From IMG/VR virus record IMGVR_UViG_3300010371_000001, positions 38,274-102,273 of that record: DNA of 64,000 bases. The stretch is one strand, 5' to 3'. Both the position numbers and the translations under genes were made by a program. Under the pieces are notes generated by a model. It did no database searches. It was not told the DNA's origin and saw only the letters and a program-made list of their open reading frames with translations. The DNA is from a virus. This document shows, one piece after another, positions 9,345 to 16,787 of this stretch; the first letter of the stretch is position 1; every line of letters begins with the position of its first letter.

Positions 9345-9608
9345 ATGGCAGTTTTGACTGAGGAGACGGCGCAGGCGGCGCGCATCGCTGCCCAGCAGGA
9401 ATTGTACCGAGACCTGGTGCAGCGCCTCTACCAGCGGGGCAGGCGCGTGGAATTGGAGCCGATGCGCCTGGATGCGCTTTCAACGTTCATGGCAAAACTC
9501 GTGGCGGCTGGGCGTGTGAGCCACGCTGAACTGGAAGAAGAAATCATCACCTATCAGGTGCAGCGGTTGCAGCAGGAATTGCGCACCCTCTCAACACGCC
9601 AGCGGTAA
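9345..9608 (+). CDS. Small helical protein, unknown
   Basis: This 87-residue protein is Ala/Glu/Arg/Gln-rich and predicted to be almost entirely helical, with a likely coiled coil in the C-terminal half (SHAELEEEIITYQVQRLQQE). It sits between the stopper-like gene and the HK97 gp10-like gene. The ribosome site lies in GAGAGGGAC upstream. It could be a chaperone or small connector component; no family is recognised. Confidence 0.6.
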   Translation: MAVLTEETAQAARIAAQQELYRDLVQRLYQRGRRVELEPMRLDALSTFMAKLVAAGRVSHAELEEEIITYQVQRLQQELRTLSTRQR

Positions 9609-9630
9609 TTGCGATGAAGCGAGGCACGAC

Positions 9631-10089
9631 ATGGGACTCATCGGCAACGCCATGTATGGCATCTCCTTCGATCCAGCGAGCATGGCACGCATTGCGGCAC
9701 TGGTCAATGCGCAACCAGTGTTTGCGCGCTATAATCTTGCGGCAATGCGCGTCTGCGTGAACTTGGTCGTCCAAAAGGCAATAGCGAACGCGCCGGTGAA
9801 GGACGGCCATTTGTGGAAAGCCATTCGTGGCTATCCGCTATCCCCCTGGCTTGGCCAAGTCGGTGTTCTTGGTAATATCCCCTACGGTCGGCGGCGCGAG
9901 TTTGGCTTCGACAATATGACCGACAAACTTGGCCGGACGTACTCACGCGGCGATCCTTTGTACACTAACACCGATGCACGCAGTCACATGCACTATCTTG
10001 GTCGCGCACTGGATAGCAGTCGCCCCTTCATCGCCAACGCATTCCGCACCGCTACCCAAATGGCCATCCGTGCCTACATCGCACCATAG
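9631..10089 (+). CDS. Tail-completion protein, HK97 gp10-like
   Basis: The 152-residue protein has the family hallmark order: a helix with conserved ANAPVKDGHLWKAI, then a strand containing PYGRRREFGFD, and a C-terminal helical AL..SRPFIANAFR segment. These parallel the APVkTGrLr, PYa..vEfG and yL..Al elements of HK97 gp10 proteins, which join the head to the tail. The ribosome site GCGAGG lies 9 bases before ATG. Gene order (stopper, then gp10-like, then terminator-like) supports the call. Confidence 0.75.
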   Translation: MGLIGNAMYGISFDPASMARIAALVNAQPVFARYNLAAMRVCVNLVVQKAIANAPVKDGHLWKAIRGYPLSPWLGQVGVLGNIPYGRRREFGFDNMTDKLGRTYSRGDPLYTNTDARSHMHYLGRALDSSRPFIANAFRTATQMAIRAYIAP

Positions 10090-10100
10090 AAAGTCCATCC

Positions 10101-10388
10101 ATGTACGTGCTCATTTCCACCTGCCCGCACTGCGGCGCACCAATCTATGTCCCCTATGAAAGTTCCTCCGGCCAGCCCCTGCTCTCTGAGAGCGGGCTGT
10201 GGCATGCCGTGCAAGAGCCACGCTTCTCGTGCCAGTGCCGGGAAATTATGGTCGTGGCTCCTGTTGAATGTACGCCTGCTACCGTTACTGATGAAGTGCC
10301 GCCTCGCGCTGAGTATCATCGTCCCCGCCGCACCAGCGGCTATGATGCCATCAAGCCCAGCTTTGGCGTAGGGCGGAAAGAAGGGTAA
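10101..10388 (+). CDS. Small zinc-ribbon-like protein
   Basis: The 95-residue product has CPHCGAPIY near its start and FSCQC about 38 residues later, a spacing compatible with one treble-clef or ribbon zinc site. The C-terminal half is Pro/Arg-rich and likely disordered. It lies inside the head-tail connector cluster, so a structural or assembly role is possible, but none is established. The ribosome site is weak (AGAAAG). Confidence 0.55.
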   Translation: MYVLISTCPHCGAPIYVPYESSSGQPLLSESGLWHAVQEPRFSCQCREIMVVAPVECTPATVTDEVPPRAEYHRPRRTSGYDAIKPSFGVGRKEG

Positions 10389-10389
10389 T

Positions 10390-10971
10390 ATGGCATCCGG
10401 CCCCAACACCCTCAACGTGCTGCAAAGCATTCAATATCGGATCTTCACTGAGGTGCTGGTCAGCAGTGCGTCACCCTTCACCTCGTGGGCGCTGACGCCC
10501 AACCCGGATAATCCTGGTAGCGTCAGTGACTATACGCGCTTTGGGACCAATCGACAGGGACAAGTGACGACCGCCATTTACATCGGCATGCCCAAAGTGC
10601 CGAACCCCAACTACCCCGTGCAATGCCATATCATTCCGCCGTTTCAAGAGCAAATCTATCGCAAAAGCATGGGCGGCAAGGTCTTCGATGAGCAATCCAT
10701 CTACATTCGTTTCCTCTCGCTCAACGTGGGCGACTGGTATGATAATCAGATTTCCATGATGGCCCTACGTGATGTGGCTGTTCCCATGATTCAGCGCCAT
10801 GCCGAAATGCCAGGAGGCATCGCCACCACCGCCAGCAAAGAGATGCCTGGGGGCAATGGCATGCCCACGGGCTACAACCGTGTGGAAGTCATTGGCCGCG
10901 AGTGGGACACGTGGGGTTTTGTGTGGTGGGTGCGCCAGGAGTACACCCTTACAGATGGGTTTGTGACGTAG
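10390..10971 (+). CDS. Tail terminator-like protein
   Basis: This 193-residue protein follows the gp10-like region and precedes the tail tube gene, the usual place of the tail terminator (lambda gpU-like). Its sequence alternates strands and loops with many aromatic residues (NVGDWYDNQISMMALRD, WDTWGFVWWVRQEYTL), as in terminator ring proteins. No specific family motif is recognised. It starts 2 bases after the previous stop behind AAAGAAGGG. The Met/Pro/Gly-rich segment EMPGG occurs twice in a flexible loop. Confidence 0.5.
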   Translation: MASGPNTLNVLQSIQYRIFTEVLVSSASPFTSWALTPNPDNPGSVSDYTRFGTNRQGQVTTAIYIGMPKVPNPNYPVQCHIIPPFQEQIYRKSMGGKVFDEQSIYIRFLSLNVGDWYDNQISMMALRDVAVPMIQRHAEMPGGIATTASKEMPGGNGMPTGYNRVEVIGREWDTWGFVWWVRQEYTLTDGFVT

Positions 10972-11094
10972 CCCCTCTATCTTTTATGCACGCCAACATG
11001 GCGTTGTAGCGACGCCCATCCATGATGGTTTCCCCTTCACGTGGCGCAACAATCTCCCATCTTCACCGAAAACCTTAACCCCACGAGGTATCCC

Positions 11095-11373
11095 ATGCCC
11101 AAATCCCCCAAAGCGGATGCGCCTCTCGTATCCGCTGAACCCCTTGCGCCTGCCCCCATCCTCATCCCCATTGCTGGCGGCGATTCCCGTCTCCCGCAGG
11201 GGCTGCATCTGGGCGAGGGCGTCTGGTACGCCGAAGAACTGCCTGATGGCCGCATTGTGCCGCAGGGGCTGCCCCCAGCGGTTATCGCCGCCTTCTATCC
11301 CGATCTTGTTCCCCTTGCCTCACCTACCCCGGCGGACCCCTTGCCGCCGCCACCATCCGTCGAGGAGTTATAA
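11095..11373 (+). CDS. Small Pro-rich tail-region protein, unknown
   Basis: The start at ATG 11095 has GAGG 9 bases upstream; a GTG at 11041 in the same frame has none. The 92-residue protein is about one fifth Pro. Its only compact part is around LPQGLHLGEGVWYAEELPDG, a short beta-hairpin-like block. The ends look disordered. It is tightly linked to the tail tube gene (3-base gap), so it may be an assembly factor or minor tail component. Confidence 0.5.
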   Translation: MPKSPKADAPLVSAEPLAPAPILIPIAGGDSRLPQGLHLGEGVWYAEELPDGRIVPQGLPPAVIAAFYPDLVPLASPTPADPLPPPPSVEEL

Positions 11374-11376
11374 CCG

Positions 11377-13017
11377 ATGGCCTCCACCCCTAAGGGCTAT
11401 AGTGGGGTGGCGCTTGAGAACACGTCTGGAATCCAGCAGTTGCTCAGCGCCACCGCCGTCTCTAGCTTGCCCGTCTCCCTCACCAGCAGCACGGCGCTCA
11501 CTGCTGCCACGACTGGCATGCACCTGCTGATCCGCGCCTACAACCATACGGCCACCGGCACCATCACCGTCGCTGGGACTGCCGTCAATTCCTTGGCGGT
11601 GGTCAGTGAGACCACCACTACCATTCCCATCTTGGAAAACCCCGGCAACTACGCCGATTACGTCACCAGTGCCGTGTATGGTGCGGTGAATGCCTCTGGC
11701 GTGACACTGGGTGGCGGTCTCACGAATGGCTCCATCACCATCTATGGCATCCAGGCTGCTAAACGCATGGTGTTGGGCGAGTTCAAGCTGGTGGACAAAC
11801 GCCAGGAGCATGTGGTCCCGACACAGCGCGGCGACTTCTCCGAAAGTCACATCCCCAGCCTGCCCTTGGCGGATGACCCGGAGTGGGAATACCAGGCGGA
11901 CCTCTGGCCAGATTCATCCAGCTTCATTTTCACCACAGGCATCAACGCATCGCCCACCACCACCGCCATCCCGGCGAGTCCCGTGGCAATCCTGGGCGCA
12001 ACCAGCGTCACCACCTCTGGCACCGTTTCGGCATCGCTACAACCCACGACCCCTGGCATGATCCTCGTCATTGCCCTCACGGGCTCCCCCACGACCGCGC
12101 AAACCGTGTCGGTAACAGGAACGAACGTGTATGGCGAGCCGGTCACCGAAGTGGTTGTCTCCAGCACCAAGACCACAGGCACGTGGTACAGCTACAACAC
12201 GTTCGCCAGCATCGCCAGTAATGGCATCGCCTACGGCGCATTCGGCGGTACGGGGTCCATCACCGTCAATGGCCAGTTCCTCTGGCAACTCTCGGCCAAT
12301 ACGAGCGACGCCACCCTCAACTCGTTTGCTGCCTGTCAGTACGATGGCATCGGCTCATATGTCGCCCCAGACTGCATCACGGACTCGTGGGAACTGCAAT
12401 GGGGCGAGGACAAAGAGGCCAAAATCAGCGCCAAGGGCAAATGCCAGGCGGTGCTGAACGTCGGCAATTTTGCCACATCCACCAGTCAGGTACCCGCCCT
12501 CACCAATCCGCTGGATGAGGCGATCACCGGCTGGCGTGGCTTGGTATTCATTGATGCCATCAGTGGCACGCCTGGCACCACGTCATTTGGCACCGCCATC
12601 GAGGGCAAGATCGCCTGCGCGCTGAAGCAGAAGACGACGCACACGAGTGCCTGGAACCCCCCGGCGCGCTGGTTCAGCAAGGTGGACAGGGGCCGCCGTG
12701 AGGTGATGGTCGAACTCAAAGTTTACATGGATGCCACGACCTATCAGAATGAGTACGCCCAGGCCTGGAAACGCGGCACCCGTCGCCTCATCCAGATCCA
12801 GTTGCAGGGACTCAACGCGATGGGAACCAGCAGCGGCACCACCTACTCCCCTGGCTACACCTTCAATATGCCCGTGCGCTGGGTGGAAGATCCCACCCGT
12901 GAGTTCACGCTCTCCCAGGAGTTTGTGACGCTGACCTTGAAGGGCCGCGCCTACTATGATCCAGGGCTGGGCTATGACCTCAACGTCACACTCAACAGCC
13001 GCTACCAGGCGTGGTAG
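11377..13017 (+). CDS. Major tail (tube) protein with Ig-like insertions
   Basis: The 546-residue product is very rich in Thr/Ser/Gly with long beta-strand alternation. Two Ig/BIg2-like stretches are visible near residues 25-130 (TGTITVAGTAVNSLAVVSETT) and 195-310 (TTAQTVSVTGTNVYGEPVTEVVV). The C-terminal third (RREVMVELKVYMDATTYQNEY, SQEFVTLTLKGRAYYD) resembles the tube fold. Gene order, with chaperones immediately after, is the standard order for the tube protein. It is larger than usual (often 150-300 residues) because of the insertions. The ribosome site is GAGGAG. Confidence 0.7.
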   Translation: MASTPKGYSGVALENTSGIQQLLSATAVSSLPVSLTSSTALTAATTGMHLLIRAYNHTATGTITVAGTAVNSLAVVSETTTTIPILENPGNYADYVTSAVYGAVNASGVTLGGGLTNGSITIYGIQAAKRMVLGEFKLVDKRQEHVVPTQRGDFSESHIPSLPLADDPEWEYQADLWPDSSSFIFTTGINASPTTTAIPASPVAILGATSVTTSGTVSASLQPTTPGMILVIALTGSPTTAQTVSVTGTNVYGEPVTEVVVSSTKTTGTWYSYNTFASIASNGIAYGAFGGTGSITVNGQFLWQLSANTSDATLNSFAACQYDGIGSYVAPDCITDSWELQWGEDKEAKISAKGKCQAVLNVGNFATSTSQVPALTNPLDEAITGWRGLVFIDAISGTPGTTSFGTAIEGKIACALKQKTTHTSAWNPPARWFSKVDRGRREVMVELKVYMDATTYQNEYAQAWKRGTRRLIQIQLQGLNAMGTSSGTTYSPGYTFNMPVRWVEDPTREFTLSQEFVTLTLKGRAYYDPGLGYDLNVTLNSRYQAW

Positions 13018-13036
13018 CACGTCAACCATTCACCCC

Positions 13037-13068
13037 GCCCTGTGAAGGCGTACAGCGCCTCACAGGGC
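13037..13068 (+). other. Strong hairpin between tail tube and chaperone genes
   Basis: GCCCTGTGA-A-GGCG pairs with CGCC-TCACAGGGC: 13 base pairs with one bulged A and a 5-base loop. No U-run follows. It could lower expression of the downstream assembly genes relative to the abundant tube protein. Confidence 0.55.
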
Positions 13069-13089
13069 CATTCGAGAGAGGAAACCCGC

Positions 13090-13680
13090 ATGCCCCGCAG
13101 TTATACCAGCAATGACGAAACCCGTGAGAAGAAGATTCTGCATGCGCCCTGGTGGTCGGACACGTTCACTACTGACGGCAATCCCAATAGCCCGGAATGC
13201 GACGAAGAGCAGGGCGGCATCCCTGTTGAACGCTGCGTCGTGTTTGCCCGGCGTCTGCACATTGATGATGAAGCCGTAAATCGGCGTGTCTTTGGCACGA
13301 TGGAAGCCCCCAAGCCGGGGCAGAAGATCGACACGAGCATGACGGCGAAGACGCCCACCTACCTCATGCAGCAGATGATCGTGGAACTCACTGATGATGA
13401 GGGCCATCCCGCCCCCATGTTGAATATTATTGGCAAGCGTCCCCTGCTCAGTGAAGCGTTCATCAAAGGGATGGATAAGCGCGACACGGACTACATCATC
13501 CAGCAACTCGACGCCCTCAATGAGGCTCCGGTGCCAGTGACGGAAAGGGATGAGGAAGAGGCTGCCAAGCGCAATGCCGCACGGCAAGACAAACTCGACC
13601 GCGGCTTCCCAGGGGCGCGGATTGATCCCCCGGTCTCACCGGAGGAAATCGCCCAGGACGACTTTCGCACGTATCGCTAA
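13090..13680 (+). CDS. Tail assembly chaperone, short form (gpG-like)
   Basis: The 196-residue product lies between the tail tube gene and the tape measure region, the fixed place of tail assembly chaperones that coat the tape measure before tube polymerisation. The start at 13090 follows GAGAGGAAA; an upstream in-frame ATG at 13042 lacks a site. It is acidic and helical toward the end (VTERDEEEAAKRNAARQDKLDR). The overlapping +1 frame continues past its stop into a conserved-looking domain, suggesting that a fraction of ribosomes makes a longer form. No sequence-level family match was seen; the call rests on synteny and the frameshift layout. Confidence 0.65.
   Translation: MPRSYTSNDETREKKILHAPWWSDTFTTDGNPNSPECDEEQGGIPVERCVVFARRLHIDDEAVNRRVFGTMEAPKPGQKIDTSMTAKTPTYLMQQMIVELTDDEGHPAPMLNIIGKRPLLSEAFIKGMDKRDTDYIIQQLDALNEAPVPVTERDEEEAAKRNAARQDKLDRGFPGARIDPPVSPEEIAQDDFRTYR
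13627..13631 (+). promoter_or_regulatory. Candidate +1 frameshift site in the chaperone gene
   Basis: In frame the ribosome reads GAT CCC CCG GTC. The run of five C lets the proline tRNA on CCC re-pair one base forward on CCC, after which translation enters the frame that stays open to 13960. Chaperone pairs made by programmed frameshift are established for tailed phages, mostly by -1 shifts. A +1 (or -2) shift is needed here. This is the best slippery run in the overlap; the site itself is inference. Confidence 0.45.
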
Positions 13681-13960
13681 GGCGCTCTTCGCCGGAACCT
13701 CCCTTGGCCCGCCTGGTTCCAGTGCGCGAAGTGATCCGCGCGTCACGTTCGTCATGCAGTCACTCAGGGAGTGGCAGTATCTGATTGAGATGGGGACGGA
13801 TTATTGGCTCCTGCATGACGAGCCGCCCACCTCCGCCTACCTCTGGCGACTCCACGCGCTGCAATGCGCGCATAATGCCGCCGAAGCAGATGCCATGAGC
13901 AAGGCCAGGCCTGACACGGACTCCGCTGGCAATGCCCGCACCACCACCTCGCGCTCCTGA
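13631..13960 (+). CDS. Frameshift extension of the tail chaperone (T domain)
   Basis: This frame has no stop from the C-run to 13960. Its distal part is protein-like: SLREWQYLIEMGTDYWLLHD and SAYLWRLHALQCAHNAAEAD, an amphipathic helical domain typical of T extensions. The only good in-frame ATG, at 13754, has no ribosome site, which favours production by frameshift from the gene at 13090. It ends 10 bases before the next gene. If made separately it would be a 68-residue protein from 13754. Confidence 0.6.
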   Translation, partial: RSHRRKSPRTTFARIAKALFAGTSLGPPGSSARSDPRVTFVMQSLREWQYLIEMGTDYWLLHDEPPTSAYLWRLHALQCAHNAAEADAMSKARPDTDSAGNARTTTSRS

Positions 13961-13969
13961 GGTTTCCCC

Positions 13970-15631
13970 ATGCCCACCTCATCCCTCACCACGCTGGCCT
14001 GTCGCCTCGCCGCCATTCGCATCGACCTGCGCGCCATGCAGCGGGTGCAGATGGCCGAGGCGTTGCGCAACTACGAATATTGGGTGCAGACTGCCAATGG
14101 TGGCGAGGTGGAGCACGAGGTCACAACGGGCGCAGGTGGCAAATGGATCGCCAATGAGGTTATCGCCACCATTGGCGGCGCAGGCAAAAGCGCATGGGAG
14201 GGCGTGACGCATCACAGCGCGAAGGCCAGTAGCAAGGCTGGTGGATTGAAAGGCGAGAGCGCGCCCAAGGCCGCCACACCTCGCAAGACACCCGAACAGA
14301 AGGCGTCTGAACACGCCGCGCAGATTCATCAGGCGCTGGAAGACTGGAAAAGCGGGCGTGCCTATTACGGTAAGGGCAACTATCGCATCCACGTAGGTGA
14401 TGAGAAGTTCCTCGGCAAGTTTACCGGCAAGAGCGTGATGGCCTCCTGGAACAAGGCAGCGAAACTGGAATTCCCCGATGTGGATGCGCTCCATCGTGCT
14501 GCGCATGAGCCAAACTATACGCCGAAAGTGGATTTTAGCCGACCAGCGAAAGGCGCAGGGAAGGCCACTGGAAGCAAATCGACCGCGACACCGAACCGTG
14601 ATGTAGAGATCGCCGCTGGCATCGCCGCTCAGCGCGCCTATCGGGACGCCACCGCCCAACGTGACCAGATCTTGCGTGACATGGAGCAAGGGCGACGTAC
14701 CCATCCATACGATACCAACTTCACGACGCGCTACAAGGCGGAGCATGGCTTTGCCGACATCGTAGCGAAACGACGCCAGGCAGCGGCGGCGGCGGATAAA
14801 GTTGCCAAGACACTCACACATGAAGAGCGTCAACGTCTCTATGACGAGATGCACCAGCACACCGAACAAGCGCCTCGCTCATCTTCCCGCGAAGAACAGC
14901 ATCATCATTATGAAGAAGCATTCGCACGCGGGGATTTGCTAGCACGGCAGAAGAATTTGCCAAGCGAATCACCGCCCAAGGGCAGCAGCACGAAGGCGAC
15001 GGGCGGCGGAAAGAAGGCGGGGGCGGGGGCGGCGAAAACCCAAGACAATCTCTATGGCACCGCTAAGAATGTCACGCTCCCCAAGAGCCGCAAAGGTGAA
15101 ACGATCTACGATTCACCGATGCTACCACTATTCCTGCACGAGATCCAGGATAATCCGAGGAGTAAGATCGGCGATGGCGCGGTGCTCGTCACGTTCCCCA
15201 AGGATGTCAGCAAGATCTTCGCAACGGCGGGCAACATTGAGAAGGACCGCGAACTCCAAGCAGCAGAACAAACACGGCGTGATGCCAGTCCCGTCTATCG
15301 CGACCTGCGGGAACGCGGCGAAGTCACCTATTATAACGCCAACGGCACTAATCAGGAGAACGCATACATCACTATCCGCTATCGCTATGATATGCAGCAC
15401 CGCATCCCAGTGTACGATGTATTCATGGGTGACAGCACACAACCTGCCAAGGATTTTGCCAACCTCCTGTGGACGCCCGATCAGGCATTGCGATTCATTC
15501 AGGATACATCTATCCCCAATTTGCGCACCGACCGCGCCACCACCCCCGACCTCACCGCATTAGCCGAGCGCGTGGTAGCAGTACATGCGCAGATGGCGCG
15601 AATACGGCGGCGGGATGGCGGCGAGGGCTAG
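13970..15631 (+). CDS. Large basic tail-region protein, unknown
   Basis: The 553-residue protein lies between chaperones and tape measure. Its N-terminal part has GAGGKWIANEVIATIGGAGK and then WEGVTHHSAKA, a block shared with the minor head protein at the left window edge. The middle is Lys/Ala/Gln-rich and helical (residues about 200-330), with a Gly/Ser/Lys linker near 350. The last 190 residues form a compact region (GDGAVLVTFPKDVSKIFATA, NAYITIRYRYDMQHRIPVYD). No catalytic motif is recognised. Possible roles are a virion-internal protein or a protein ejected with DNA; both are guesses. The ribosome site is GAGG. Confidence 0.55.
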   Translation: MPTSSLTTLACRLAAIRIDLRAMQRVQMAEALRNYEYWVQTANGGEVEHEVTTGAGGKWIANEVIATIGGAGKSAWEGVTHHSAKASSKAGGLKGESAPKAATPRKTPEQKASEHAAQIHQALEDWKSGRAYYGKGNYRIHVGDEKFLGKFTGKSVMASWNKAAKLEFPDVDALHRAAHEPNYTPKVDFSRPAKGAGKATGSKSTATPNRDVEIAAGIAAQRAYRDATAQRDQILRDMEQGRRTHPYDTNFTTRYKAEHGFADIVAKRRQAAAAADKVAKTLTHEERQRLYDEMHQHTEQAPRSSSREEQHHHYEEAFARGDLLARQKNLPSESPPKGSSTKATGGGKKAGAGAAKTQDNLYGTAKNVTLPKSRKGETIYDSPMLPLFLHEIQDNPRSKIGDGAVLVTFPKDVSKIFATAGNIEKDRELQAAEQTRRDASPVYRDLRERGEVTYYNANGTNQENAYITIRYRYDMQHRIPVYDVFMGDSTQPAKDFANLLWTPDQALRFIQDTSIPNLRTDRATTPDLTALAERVVAVHAQMARIRRRDGGEG

Positions 15632-15633
15632 GG

Positions 15634-16593
15634 CTACGAGGCATCCTCCTCGAAGAGCATGGCTTGGGTGAGATGTGTGGATGGCTCTGACGAGACGGCA
15701 TATCCCTCAACTGTGATAATGCCTTCTTTGACGAAATGTCGTAAGCTGCGGTAAACGTTGTCTCGGCTCATGGAGTATCGTTCCATGAGCGACTTCACTG
15801 CCTTCATCAGAAGCACTGGCACATGCGGTACCCACCCCAATTCGTGCAATGCAGCAAGGACGGTTTCAAGCCGTTGCTGGCTACGTTGTCGCTGATAATT
15901 CTGCCCCGCTTCTAGGCGTGCCTGCTCATTCGCTGAGAGTTCACGCGGCTTCTGGGCAGTGCGCCGAGCCTCAGTCCATTGTACCCCTGATTTAGCACGA
16001 CTAATCTTCTCGCGGACTTCTGGCGGCTTGGGTCCCGTCTTCGCCCCACGCCGCCGCGCATAATAGGCTTCTCGTTCAGGTGTTTTACCACGCGCTTTGA
16101 TCGCCGCTGCGCGTTTGGCAATAAGTTCGGGGTCTTGTTTCTTGCCTAGTCGCGCTTCTAAAGATCGTGTACGTGCCAGCGGGGAGAAGGCACTGTTCTT
16201 CTGCGCCTCTCGCATTTTGGCGAGAGTCTCTGGTCGGGCCTTTACACCTAATCGACTACGACCAACAAAGAGGCAGAGATTGTAACGAGGCTTTCGCTCA
16301 TCAATGTACCACTGTTCGCGGTCATCTAATTTGCGTTTGTTATCCACCCACTCCAACACTTCCCAGCCAAACGCCTCAGCGCCATATTTATCCCAGGCTC
16401 TTTGTAAGTGAGCGGTGTTGATACCGAGGCGCAATTCACGCATATGTTTATGCCATCGATGCCGCAGATGGACCGCTTGGCCGATATATTCATCTTGCTG
16501 CTCGCCATCTAAACGGTAGATGTGGTAAATGCATGAATGCTTGAGTTCGTCGGGGGTGTATTGAGAGTACGGAAACTCTGCGTCACGGGGCAT
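15634..16593 (-). CDS. Free-standing GIY-YIG homing endonuclease
   Basis: The 319-residue protein has the GIY-YIG nuclease core at residues about 20-110: CIYHIYRLD, YIGQA, then R and H within LRHRWHKH, and the late Glu in DDREQWYID. Two NUMOD3-like DNA-binding repeats follow (RLGVKARPETLAKMREAQK and KTGPKPPEVREKISRAKSG). The C-terminus looks like a winged helix (SMSRDNVYRSLRHFVKEGII). It lies on the strand opposite the tail operon, as is common for mobile homing genes. The ribosome site GTAGGAG sits before ATG 16593. Its likely target is a related phage genome lacking the gene. Confidence 0.85.
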   Translation of the reverse strand: MPRDAEFPYSQYTPDELKHSCIYHIYRLDGEQQDEYIGQAVHLRHRWHKHMRELRLGINTAHLQRAWDKYGAEAFGWEVLEWVDNKRKLDDREQWYIDERKPRYNLCLFVGRSRLGVKARPETLAKMREAQKNSAFSPLARTRSLEARLGKKQDPELIAKRAAAIKARGKTPEREAYYARRRGAKTGPKPPEVREKISRAKSGVQWTEARRTAQKPRELSANEQARLEAGQNYQRQRSQQRLETVLAALHELGWVPHVPVLLMKAVKSLMERYSMSRDNVYRSLRHFVKEGIITVEGYAVSSEPSTHLTQAMLFEEDAS

Positions 16594-16739
16594 GTTCTTA
16601 GCTCCTACATGCTAATCCTACTCTTTGTGAGCCGTCAGGAGGGGTAGGAATCCCTCTTTTCAGGAAGTGCTGATCAGGCACCCCTTAGGCGGCACTTCAG
16701 TATAGCATTCTTTTTCCTGCTAAGCAGAAGCGGAAGTAC

Positions 16740-16770
16740 AAGCGCCATGGCCCAAAAGCTATGGCGCTTT
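16740..16770 (+). terminator. Terminator-like hairpin ahead of the tape measure gene
   Basis: AAGCGCCAT and ATGGCGCTT pair perfectly, extended by GGC/GCT, around the loop CCAAAA, and are followed by TTTTCG. The hairpin contains an in-frame ATG (16761) of the tape measure frame, which argues for the start at 16788. A second small hairpin (GAGGG/CCCTC, 16639-16656) followed by TTTT lies upstream. The 194-base gap 16594-16787 holds nothing else I can name. Confidence 0.6.
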
Positions 16771-16787
16771 TCGTTGGGAGACATCAT

